From Actinomadura graeca (lineage in GTDB: Bacteria > Actinomycetota > Actinomycetes > Streptosporangiales > Streptosporangiaceae), in NCBI RefSeq assembly GCF_019175365.1, contig NZ_CP059572.1, forward strand, positions 3,038,001 through 3,102,000: DNA of 64,000 nt. The letters run 5' to 3'. Of the stretch, positions 35,801 through 45,800 are shown piece by piece (the first letter of the stretch is position 1; each line of letters starts with the position of its first letter). The notes under the pieces were generated by a model. It searched no databases, was not told the origin of the DNA, and saw only the letters and a list, made by a program, of their open reading frames with translations. A program made the translations under genes and the position numbers.

Positions 35801-36834
35801 AGCGCGGGCACGTTCGCCTCGCGCTCGGTCGCGACCGCATCGACGATCTGCTGAAACGGCACGTCGGCGTTGCTCATACTGTTCAGGAGGCCGTTGCGAA
35901 CCTGGGCCAGCGCGTCGGCGAAGCCCATCCCGGGCTTGAGGGTCAGTCGCACCGGAAGCGTGTTGGTGAGCAGGCCGACGGTATCGCCGAGACCGGGCCG
36001 CAGCCGATTCACCACTGGAACCGTTCCAAGAATGTCGGTGGTGTCGCCGAAGCGGGCCAGGACCGCCAGGTACGCCGTCATCAGCGTCATGGCGAGACTG
36101 GAGCGATGCTCCTCGCCGAACGTGCGCAGCCGCCCGCTCAGCTGTGGGGATAGGTTGAAGTCGTGTCGACGGGCCTCGCCCGGCCAGGTGGTTCGTTCTC
36201 GTTCGAACGGCAGGGTGAGCCGGTGGGGGGCATCCGCCAGGCCCTTCTTCCAGAATTCCAGCTGCCGGGTCAGGTCGGAAGGCTCACGCTCGACGTCCTG
36301 CTCGAACGCAATGCCCGGAGCGGGCAGTTCGGCGTTCTTTCCCAGGACGGCCGCACTGTAGGAGGAGGCCAACTCACGCAGTAGGATGCCGACCGACCAC
36401 CCGTCCACCAGGAGATGGTGCACGCACAGCGCGAGCCAGTAGCGGTCCGGTTCGACCTGTGCCAGCGCCGCTCTGACGAGCGGTCCTTGGTCGAGTTCGA
36501 ACGGTCTCCGAAGAAACTCCGCGAGCCGCGTCTCCTGGTCCTGCTCGGGCAGGTCTTGCCAGTCGAGCTCTACAACGGCCACCACCGGGTTGCCGCAGTC
36601 CTCGGCGTAGGGTTCGCCGTCGTCCTCGAGGAACCGCCAACGCAGCACCGCGTGCCGTTCCAATAGTGTCCGTACGGCGACGGCCAGCGCGGGGACCTGC
36701 GGCGCTCCGCGTAGCTCCAGAACCACCGGAACGTTATAGGTGCCCGGCGCCGGTGCAATCCGCTCGGCCAACCACATCTGCCGCTGGAACCGCGACATCG
36801 GCAAACGTCGCGCGCCGGTGGGAGTGCTGGTCAT
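29812..36834 (-). CDS. NRPS, modules 7-8: C-A-T-C-A-T-TE
   Basis: 2340 residues. C (10-430, HHLLVDG); A (455-955); T (Ser 1004 in RGNSL); C (1070-1500, HHIAVDG); A (1520-2005, Lys 2000); T (Ser 2058); thioesterase (2105-2340) with GWSFGG (Ser 2193), Asp about 2220 and His 2316. The first A is deviant: pocket read as D-A-W-G-L-W-N-V-L, A5 is DNYGLGE instead of N.YGPTE and A8 ends RRVDFDV; an A10-like Lys is present in SSKLQ. The second A reads D-I-L-Q-V-G-V-I-W, close to the glycine code. The thioesterase should release the chain, probably by cyclisation. The ATG shares one base with the upstream stop (TGATG). Confidence 0.93.
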   Translation of the reverse strand: MTSTPTGARRLPMSRFQRQMWLAERIAPAPGTYNVPVVLELRGAPQVPALAVAVRTLLERHAVLRWRFLEDDGEPYAEDCGNPVVAVVELDWQDLPEQDQETRLAEFLRRPFELDQGPLVRAALAQVEPDRYWLALCVHHLLVDGWSVGILLRELASSYSAAVLGKNAELPAPGIAFEQDVEREPSDLTRQLEFWKKGLADAPHRLTLPFERERTTWPGEARRHDFNLSPQLSGRLRTFGEEHRSSLAMTLMTAYLAVLARFGDTTDILGTVPVVNRLRPGLGDTVGLLTNTLPVRLTLKPGMGFADALAQVRNGLLNSMSNADVPFQQIVDAVATEREANVPALSQVLFTWGESGQPLGLHGLETMLRPSPEIAVRFDQMLFAGERDGRIEFRLEYPVELYDDDSVVELAESYVACLTAMADDCEQAVESAPLLSTGQRSRMAGWFRSRPDYLQVRTVHQLIELRAATTPRVVALRHGGQTWDYAWLNATANQLARRLQAAGAGHGDVVALCMRRSIERVVAWLAVVKAGAAYVSIDTDAPVSDRRHTLADAGASLLLAHAAVAVGFGSDDRLLVWEQIEPELPGLDETDFDSGVDPDDLACVIYTSGTTGDPKGVRLPHRGIVNLALNHRDSLGIGPGSVVLQFSAATCDASVWEWTTALANGAELRLPRTHDTCGSTDVGIAALHEPGVTVVGLPPSVAETLPVAALPDVRTLLLWGEPCPSGLRATLAARVPVVTDNYGLGEVTVLTTSFVHRAGLPARTVGSALSNLQIHILDDAGQPLPPGMIGEICVAGAGLALGYLNRPELDAERFTTLPLGPGGKSVRIHRTGDMGRCLPDGNLVFEGRRDDQIKLRGRRVDFDVIVRTLRTHRKVLRAAAVVSTEGRNAPYLIAYVVPEDETDLVADEARARLRLDVRDHLAERLSAHLVPEVYVLLDELPLNRRSSKLQPRDLPPPEADDFLRRDPSSLRTATQRRLAAIWTDLLGVETVGPDDGFFLLRGNSLRAVKLGHAITGHFGVEVPVRRIFERSTLREVAESVDEALAAKNVVDPEGRRQPAEPIPPAANRSEWPLSFAQGRMWFLDRLTEGNPAYHVPLVLRLTGRVSTVELGRYLSALSKRHEVLRTAYVEGIRGPVQRILEATPVNVEISDLRELDHPSGEREWRRLAAGDLARPFALTAGGNLRARHVLLDDEHSVLLVCLHHIAVDGWSAELLLSELAALSRGETLSPVPLRYVDYASWQREIGADRIDEQLAFWKAQLAGAPERLELPTDHPRPPVQDYSGVTTFRPLAEDLRSALRQLAADCGVTEFVLYLTAFQVWLGRMAASDDVVVGTPVAGRHYLGTDRLVGLLANTLVLRLRYDETERFTDLVARVRETVVTAQDNQDLPFELLVDHLDVARDLSRTPVFQTMFTLADDLPGRLDLGGVTAELLTLDADTAKFDLSLHVQTGGVGGPFLRADHATSVLTSATVEEWLEGFETCLRSVVSCPDGPVRDLRMVSVKTRESLRGIGSGPVRDYGPELTADLVAEWVRRVPDCTAVEDAQGRLSYRELSELADRVAIGLRRQGVTPGEPVVVALPRDRRLPAALIGILRAGAFFVPVDAEHPAKRIAYVIDDCGARVALGDPGFSVLPCVTWETITATGGPPESVEIGPATVAYTIYTSGSTGRPKGVVISHGSLVNCLRGMAEVLGLGAACRLLAITTIAFDISVLELLLPLSVGGTVVVADEPAQRDPHSLLKWLDRHDINVLQATPATWQTLMDTGWSGPRGFTAVVGGEALPQTLADRLGEETDAAWNVYGPTEATIWSTAARLTRHERVHLGCPLPNTQAYVLDDSGRSVPKGVVGELHLAGAGLSAGYLGRPDLDAAAFGTDPETGTRFYRTGDLVRVRADGTLEFLGRRDAQVKIRGFRIEPGEVEVTLSAVAGVERAVVTTLGSGEHARLVAFIQKGDPAGDSAGDDGRDDRLAHDAGRHADEHLPEYLRPTQYVVLSELPLTPNRKVDVTALRALAADRVTSDRPDDPIMMTSVEYALRGLWRAVLGGPAPGLRDDFFASGGSSVLAVRLAGDIEREFDLDIRVADIFQCRTVERLAELVSRAGGGPTLPTFIEFGAGAVSPPSIDGPALCMIHPAGGMAYCYQPLVDLLPDLRCVGVNNPSFDDLEHRFGSLRETAEEYARLIKGHLPEGPYRLLGWSFGGTLAYEIGQVLRESGESVAGVVILDAHNMGPRAEALSAFDVGDLLERRRRTGEHFDRFMENDIRESDRLLRASTATRADIDVLLFKPIDRGEVDPVLFDDEYNGWQGLPAGLSLRRLPGDHGSLLRPPSVELIAADVTDFFGVAR

Positions 36835-39800
36835 CAACGTCGTCCCCTGTCGTCGATCAGTCGCGCCAGCCGCGCCACCGTGGGTTGGTCGAACACGTCT
36901 CGGACTTCCAACTCGATCCCGAACTCCTCGTACGCGGCGGTGACGAGTTGGACGGCCTTCAGCGAATGCCCGCCGTTGCGGAAGAAGTCGTCGTCGAGCC
37001 CGAGCTGCCGACCTTCCAGAACGGTCTCCATCAGAGTTCGCAGCCTGCGCTCGGTCGGGTTGGGTTCTTGGGCGGGTCTGTTCCTGTCCAGAACCGTCTG
37101 GGGGCGCGGCAACCGCGCCGCGTCCACCTTGCCGCTCAGTGTGCGGGGCAGCTCGTCGACCTGGCAGAGCCAGGCGGGCACCATCGCGTCCGGCAGCGTC
37201 CGCCTCAGCCGATCGCGCAACCCGCCCGTGTCGAGTGGCCGCTCGGCGACCAGATAGCCCAGCAACCGGGCCTCCCCTGCCTCGGTGTCGAAGATCACCG
37301 CCGCTTGGTCGACACCGGGCAGTTCGAGTAGTCGGGCACGCACTTCGCCAGGTTCGACCCGGATGCCGCGGATCTTCACCTGGTCGTCGAGCCGACCGAG
37401 GAACTCCAGAAGGCCGTCGGCCGACCGGCGCCCGCGGTCGCCCGTGCGATACAGCCGCGTAGGGCGGCCTCCGACCACGGCCTCGACGAACGAGACGGTC
37501 GTGGCCTCGTCCAGACGGTGGTAGCCCTCGGCCAGTCCGACTCCGCCGACACAGATCTCCCCGGCGGTACCGGGGGGAACCGGTCGAAGACGTTCGTCCA
37601 GCAACCACACCTCGGTGTTTCGGACAGGCAGCCCGATGGTGTCGGCGACATGGTGGACGTCAACCGGGAACACCGTGGTCGTGACGGTCGCCTCGCAAGG
37701 CCCGTACACGTTGAACATCCGCGCCCGGCCACTCCAGTCGTCGATCAGACTCTGCGGGCAGCTCTCCCCCGCGGCCAGTAGCACCTCGACGTCGGGAAGG
37801 GCGTGCTGCGGCAGGGCGGCCAGAACGGTGGGGGTGAGCGCGGCCACGTGAACGGGAGGATGCCGGTCCGGATGATGGAGCCGGTTCACGACCTCTGCGG
37901 CGGCGTCTGCCACCACGGTGAGTGCCGCCCCGTTGAGCAGCGCGGTGCTCCATTCCCAGACCGATCCGTCGTGGCCGCACGAGGCCAGCGACAGCACGTT
38001 CCGGCCGGGTCCCACCCCGAAGTGGTCGTGCTGGGAGAGGGCCAGGTTGACCACTCCTCTGTGCCGGATCCGCACCCCTTTGGGTTCGCCGGTGGAGCCC
38101 GAGGTATAGACGATGTAGGCCAGGTCATCGGGTCCGACCTCGACGGAAAGGTCACCGTCATCGAGGTCGGCCGTCGTCCGCTCGTCCAGCACCAGGCGGC
38201 AGCCTCGGTGGCCGATCTTGTCGGCGTTGGCCCTGTCGGTGACGACAAGGTCGGGCGCCAGATCGTCCAGCAGCGCGGCGATGCGGGACGAGGGGTTGCC
38301 GCCGTCGATCGCCGAGTAGCAGCTTCCGATCTTGAGCACCGCCAGATATGTGGCGAACAGGTCCACCGATCGACGCATGCAGACGGCCACCACGCGACCG
38401 CGTCCCGCACCGTCGGCGAGCAGGAGCCGTGCGATCCGGTTGGCCCGGCTGTTCAGTTCCCGATACCCGACCGTGGCCCCTGGGGTGCTGATCGCGCACT
38501 CGTCGGGATGGAGACGCACCATCTCCTCGAAGCGTTCGGAAACGGTGATTTCCGGAATCGGGCGGCGTGGACCCCTGAGACCTCCGGTGTCGGAGTCGTC
38601 CGCGCGGTCGAGCACGGTGGCCGTTTCACTGAGGGGCATCTGTGGGTCGGCGGCCACAGCGTCGAGTAGATTCAAGATCTCGTTGAGCCAGCGTTCCGCG
38701 GTCTCGGGCAGGAAGAGGCCGGTCGCGTACTCGATGGTGAGCTCCCACCGTCCGTCCCGCGGCCGGAGGAGCACGCTGACTTCGTAACGGGCCGCGGTCG
38801 ACTCGAGCGGTACGGGGATCGCGGCGGGCAGCGTGGAGATCCGGTCGGCGTTCTCGTAGACGAACGTGGTCTGAAAGAGCGGATGCCGGGAGGTGTCACG
38901 GTCGATACCGAGACCGTCGACCACGTTCTCGAACGGCACTTCCCGATGCTCGTGGGCGACCAGAACCTGGTCTCGTACGGCCTGTACGTGATCGGCGAAC
39001 GTGCCGCCCGCCGCAGGGCGGACACGGAGGGCCAGCATGTTGGCGAAGAAACCGATGAGCCGTTCCAGGTAAGGATGGTTCCGCATGTCGACGGGGGTGC
39101 CCACCACCACTTCGTCCTGGCCGGTGACATGGGAGAGCCAGGCGGTGTAGGTCGCCAAGTAGAAGGCGAAGGGTGTCACTCCGAGACCCCGGCAATGCTC
39201 CTCGATACCGCGGGCCACTTCGGACGACAGCATCCGGCTGACGCTGGATCCGGTGAAGTCCTGCCGAGCGGGCCGGGGCAGGTCCACCGGTGGCACTGAC
39301 ATCGTCGGTGCCTCGGCCATGGCCCGACGCCAGAAGGCGAGCCGTCTGGTCACGTTCTCCCGGGTGCCGCGCTCCAGCTGCCAGGCGGCGTAGTCCGCGT
39401 ACTGCACCGCGAGCTCGGGTAGCTCGGGCTCGCGGTGTTCGAGTTCGGCCCGGTAGGCGATGTCCAGCTCGGCGGCGAACACCCCCACCGACCAGCCGTC
39501 AGAGACGATGTGGTGCAGCGCGGTGAACAGTAGGTGCCGGTCCTCGGCCAGGCGCAGCGCATGGAAGCGGAACATCGGGCCGTGCTCCAGATCGAACCGG
39601 CACCCGGCCAACTCTCGCAAGCGTCGATCGGCGTATGCCGCCCGGTCGGCCTCCGATGCGCCCGGGCAATCTTCGACCTCCAGCTCAACGGGCATCCGCT
39701 CATGCACGACCTGCCAGATCCGCCCGTCGGCGGCCTGGAAGGTCGTACGCAGCACCTCGTGCCTGTTCACGATCCGTTCCACGGCCCGCCGCAGTTCCGG

Positions 39801-42800
39801 CCAGCGCATCTCGCCGTCGATCCGGACGGCCGAGGGCATGGCGTAGACGGAGCCGCGCCGCTCGGATGGGACGAGCTGCTCGGCGAACCACAACCGCTGC
39901 TGCCCGGAGGAAGCCGGAGATCGTGAGGCGTACCGTCGCCGCAGCGCCGCATCCGTATCAATGTCTGACACGTCGGCGCGCAAGGTCTCGATGAGCCTGG
40001 CCTGCGCGAGCACGTCGGGGTTGAGGAATATGCCGCGCAGCCGCAGGTCGACCCCGAAGACCTCTCGGACGCGGTTGAGCAGGAGCGTCGCAGTCAACGA
40101 GTGGCCACCAAGGGCGAAGAAGTCGTCGTCGGGCCCGGGCGTGACTCCCAGCAACTCGGCCCACAGGTCCGCGAGGATTTGCTCAGTGGCATCGAATCGC
40201 CGGTCGCCGACCGCAGTCCGCGACTTTCCCTCCGCAACCGCCGGTGCCGGCAGGCGGCTACGATCGAGCTTCCCGTTGTGCGACAAAGGCAGGCGACTCA
40301 ACACCACATAGTGCTCAGGCACCATGTAGGACGGGAGGTCGCGTTCCAGTGCTGCTCGCGCCCTCTGGGACAGCACCTGCCGGAACGGGACGGCCTCACT
40401 GACCCGCGTATCGGCGCGCTGTGTGTCGGCCACTGGCCCGGCGAAGAAGGCGTGCAGTACCGTTCCGCCCCCGGCGGCGGCCCGTACGATCCGGTCACTC
40501 GTCGGGTCGAGGTCACCGATTGAGCAACCGCCGAGCCCGTAGCGCGCGCCGGTCTCCGCCAGGCGCTGTATCAGCATGCCCACCGGGAGCCCCGCAGCCC
40601 ATACGGGGCAGCACCCCGCAGTGTGGTCGACGACGAACACGGAGGCCGAAGCGCTCTGGTAAATGGACCAGTTGTCAGGGTTCGACAGGTCGGGTGCGGG
40701 CTCGGGTCCGTCGAGACCGACCCAGTGGCCTTCCTCCCAACGCCACCATCCGGCCGACAAGGCACCGGCGACGTCCGGCCGGAGGTCATTCGGCTTGACA
40801 TGGACCAACACGGTGACGCCAGTCGGGAGCGAGCCGGAAAGGGTGCCGTCGGCTTCTTCGGAGGACGTCCCTGGTTCGAGGACCCCCAGCAGTCGGCAGT
40901 CAGGTCCTTCCAATACCAGCGACGCCAGCCCACCTGGGTCGTGGTCCTGCCGCAGCAGCCAGCTCGAACGGGTCGCTTCCATGACGAGCTCTGCCATCGC
41001 ACCCGCCTCGATCGCGCTGTAGAGCAGTCCCCGGTCGCCGTACTGCGGTTCGATCGCCGCTCCCTTGGCCACCAGCAGCAGGGCCGGCCCTCGGCCGCCG
41101 CGGGCGGTCCGCCAGGCAACGGCCGCCTCCACAGCGCCTACCTGGCCCCATTGGCGTTTTACAGGGTCGAGGTAGAAGACCCCTGCCGGCACGTCCGATG
41201 TATTCTTGCCGCTGACGAGGTAGGTCTGGACCGGATACAGCGCGCCAGCCGATCCGTAGCGCCGTCTAGGCAGCGCGGACTCTTCTGTCCAGCAGGCCAG
41301 CAGTGGCCGGATGGCCTCATTGATCGTCCACTCGGCGCCCCGGGCTGGCCTGGGCGCGAGCGCCTCGGTGAGCCAGGCGGCCAGTCCCCGCCGTACCGGC
41401 GCCCCCGTGAAGACCCGGAAGCTCTTTCGCGAGCTCAGGGCCTTCACGTCAGGGTCGGCCTCGATGGGTTGGCATATTCCGTCGACGACGCGTAGCCCAT
41501 GCTGCCCGATCCTGAACTCGACCGCCGCCGCCTCGGCCTCGTCATCTGCGTCCGGCACGTCGGCATGCAGGTACGCGACCAGCCGCGGGGTTCGCCCGTC
41601 CGGTGTGAAGACGTGCGCCAGCCCCTGCCGCAGTCCCGGCACCTGGGCCAGACAATGTTCGATCTCGCCGAGCTCGATCCGATGGCCGCCCACCTTGACC
41701 TGCAGATCGTCGCGGCCCAGGAACTCGATGTCACCGCTCGGTAGGTATCGCCCGAGGTCACCGGTGCGGTACAGCCGTTCACCGGTGTGCGGATGGAGGA
41801 CGAAGGCCGCGTTCGTTCGCTCCGCGTCGCGCCAGTAGCCCTGGGCCAAGCCGATTCCGCCGATGTAGAGATCGCCGGGCACATGATCGGGACGGGGGCG
41901 CATGTCCCTGTCGAGCACGTGGAACGTCTGGTTACGGAGCGGCCGTCCGTACGGGATGCTCTTCCACTGCGGGTCCACGTCGTCGACCTCGTGGAGGATC
42001 GACCAGATCGAGGCCTCGGTGGCGCCACCGAGACTCACCACGCGCGGGTCGCCGAAGACCTCCGACACCCGGCCGGGCAGATCCGTCGGGATCCAGTCTC
42101 CACTGAGCAGGATCAACCGCAGGGTGTTCGTCAGGTCGTCCGGGATACGGTCGTGGCGACCGTTCAAAGCCTCCACGAACATCTCCATCAGCATGGGCAC
42201 CGTGTTCCACACCGTGACGCGGTGGTCGACCAGCCAGCGGGCCCACAGCGCCGGCTCGCGCACCTGGTCGTCCGGTGGGACGACCACCGCGCCGCCCGCT
42301 GCCAGCGGGCCGAAGACGTCGTACACGCTGAGGTCGAATCCGAGGGCCGACAACGCCAGGACCCGGTCCTCCGGACCGACTCCGAAACGGTCGTTGATGT
42401 CCAGGACGGTGTTCACCACACCCCGGTGGTCGATCATCACGCCTTTGGGCTCGCCGGTGGACCCGGAGGTGAAGATCACGTACGCGAGGTCGGTGAGGGA
42501 CCGGCAGGCCGCCGGATCGGTGATGTCCTCGTCCTCGGCGGCACGCTCCAGCAGATCCTCGCCCATCGAAAGCACGGCTGCGGCGCCCGGCGAGCACCAT
42601 TCCGTCAGGCCGGTGACACGGTCGAGCACGTCCGGAGCCGCCAGGACCCCGCGCGCCTCGGCCTGTTGGAGCATGAGCTCTACTCGTCGCTGTGGCGCAC
42701 CGGAATCGAGCGGCAGATAGGCCCCGCCCGCCTTGAGAATTGCCAGGACCGCCGCTACCTGGCGCCACCCCTTGCCGACGAGGACCGCCACGCGGTCCCC

Positions 42801-45800
42801 CGGCCCGACACCCGCGGCCGTCAGCCGCCGGGCCACCCGGTTCGCGGCGATGTTGAGTTGCCGATAACTCAGGGTGTGATCCTCGGCGACCACTGCGACG
42901 GCGTCGGGGGCCGCCGCGGCCTGGTCCTCGAAGAGCTGATGAAGGAGCCTGCCCGGTTGAGCCCAGGCGGTCTCGTTGACGTCTGCCCTGCGCCGGGTCT
43001 GCTCAGGCGGAAGCGAGGCGAGCCGCACCGCTCGCCAGGCACCCTCGTCATCCGCAAGAGCGCGCAGCGCTGCACAGTAGACCGCGTGCATATCGTGTAC
43101 GAGGCCGTCGGGAAAGAGCCCCGCCAAGTGGTCCCAGCAGACCACCAGTTCGCCGCGAGACTCGTAAACCTGGTAGTCCAGCCACACCTGGGGCGTCTGG
43201 GTAATGTTGAAGACCTCGTCGGGGAAGAGATCCTCCCATTCGCACGCCTGCCCCTCACCGCCCAGCAGGCAGGTGAACACCACCGGCATCAGCGGTCCCC
43301 CGTCGAGCCTTCGTCTCCTCCCGAGCTCACGCAGGACGCGGACTCCATTGAAACAGCGGTGGTCGAGGTCCTCCCAAAGGCGCCGCTGGGTCTGCGCCGC
43401 GCGTTCCGAGAACGGCACGTCCGGCTCCGACAAGTCAAGCTCCAGCAGGTTCACCGAGGTGAAGTCGCCGGCGATCTGGTTGATCTGCGGATGGACCGGC
43501 AGACGGTTGAAGAGGGTCATGGTCACGGTGAAGTGCGGCTCAGCGCTCCAGGTGGCGAGCGTGTCACCGAAGGCCGCCGCCAGGACCGCCGACAGGGAGA
43601 GGCCGTGGCGCTCGGCCCCCTCCCGCAGAGCCCGTAGTTCAGCTGCCGAGAGACGAAGCTCCACCCGGTCGAAGCGGTACGGCCCGGTCGAGACGGTTCG
43701 CGCCAGCGGGAGCACCGGAGCACTGGGCAAGGTGTCCAGCCTGGCAGTCCAGTAGTCTCTGGACTGCCGGAACGCCTCCGTCTCAGTGACCGCCTGCTCC
43801 GCCAGAACATAGTCGCGCACGCTGAGTTCCAAGACCGGGAGTTCCGTGGTCTCCTCGCGGTAGAGCAGCGCCCATTCGTTGAGGATCAGGTTCAGGCTCC
43901 AGGCGTCCAGCACAAGCGCGTCCAGGCTGAGGTGCAGCCGGTGGCCGTTCGGCAGGCGGCTCGCCACGATCTCGAACAGCGGCCAGCATTCGCTGGGCAG
44001 CACCTGGTGTGCCATCCGCTCACGGATGGTCGCGAGCGCCCGCTCGGCGGCCTCCGGCTCGTGCCCTTCCAGGTCGGTGATCTCGATGCGGTAAACGGGG
44101 ACCTCCGGAAGGATGCGCTGGCGGCCCTCCTCCACCACCAGCCGCAGCGCCTCGTGCCGCAGGACGAGCCGGTTGAACGCGCGCTCCAGGCGGGCGACGT
44201 CCAGATCCGGCACGTCGTACTCGACGTAGCAGTGGACGGAGACCTCGCCGAAGTCCAGCGCTCCCGTCCGCCCCACCCAGTACGCCTGTTGCACGTCGGT
44301 CAGAGGGAAGGGCTCGTGCCGCCGATCCGGATCGGCGACGACCTCGGGTAGCACGGGTCCGGTCGGGTCCGGAAGCATGCCCGCCTCGGCCCGTGCGTCG
44401 TCGAGCCGCCGGGCCAGTGCGACGGGCGTGCCGCACTCGAACAGCGCCCGGACAGGGCAGGGCAGGCCCGTCCGCCCGGCGATCTTGGCCGCCGCCTGGG
44501 TCGCCAGCAGCGAGTGTCCGCCATGATCGAAGAAGTCGGCCTCGGCCGAGAAGGGGGCGATGCCGAGGATCTCGGCGAACACCTCGGTGACCGTCCTCTC
44601 GGTCGGGGTGCCCGGCTCGACGTGGACGGCACGGCGGACGGGACGCGGCGCGGGCAAACGGTCGTGGTCGATCTTTCCATTGGCGGTCAGCGGGAAGGCG
44701 TCCAGCAGGACCATGCGGGAGGGGACCATGTAGAGGGGCAACTTGGCCCTCAGCCCCTCGGCCACACTGGCCTCGGTCACGTCGGCTCCGAGCCCGGGCA
44801 CCACATGCGCCACCAGACTCAGCCCGTCGGCGACGGTGACGAGGGCCTCCCGGACCCCGGGCAGGGCCAGTAGCGCGCTCTCCACCTCGCGCAACTCGAT
44901 CCGATAGCCACGGATCTTGACCTGACGGTCCTTGCGACCGACGAACTCCACCCTGCCGTCGGCGGTGTAACGGCCCAGGTCCCCGGTGCGGTAGAGCCGG
45001 TGCGTCCCGCCCCCGGGCAGGACCGTCTCGAAGAACGCCCCCGCATCCAGCTCCGGCCGCTTCCAGTACCCTCGGGTCAGTCCCTCTCCCCCGAGGCAAA
45101 GCTCGCCGACAGTCCCGGGAAGTGCGGGTCTGCCGTCCTCATCGAGCACCACGACCAGGCTCTGACTGTGGGGCACGCCCAGGTCCACCGGATGCAACCG
45201 CTTGGTTTCGGGGTCGTAGACGCGGCGGTGCGTCGTCCACACCGCCGCTTCGGCCGGTCCATACTCGTTGTACAACGCCGTCCTGCCGAGCAGGGCCCGG
45301 TGCCGCTCGGCGAGTTCCGCCCCCCACGCCTCACCACCCAAGATCACGGTGTGCAGGCACAGTGCTTCCGGGACTCCACGCAGCACGAAGTGGCTCAGCA
45401 ACTGCTCGTAGGCGGCCGGAGTCTGGTTCAGCACGCTGACCTCGTGCCGTACCAGGTACTCGGCGAACTCCTCCGGAGATCGGCTGACCGTTACTGGTAC
45501 AGGGCTCAGGGCCGCGCCATGGCTCAACGCTCCCCAGATCTCCCACACCGAGAGGTCGAAGGCGCAAGAGTGGAACAGCGTCCAGCAGTCGTCCGGCCCG
45601 AAGCGGTACAGCGGGTCGGGGGCTGGGAACAGCCGTGTAACGTTGCGGTGTGTGATGGGCACACCCTTGGGCTCGCCGGTGGACCCGGAGGTGTACACCA
45701 GGTACGCCATCTCGTCGGCCCTGACCGGCACCGCCAGGTCCGTCGGCTCGAACCGGTCGATGTCCTGGCGTTCGACGGGGTCTGCGGGGACCACTGCGTC

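Noticed and set aside
41787..43637. Plus-strand open frame of 616 codons opposite the Cyc-A-Ox region
   Set aside because: Same reason; the minus strand carries intact cysteine-module motifs.
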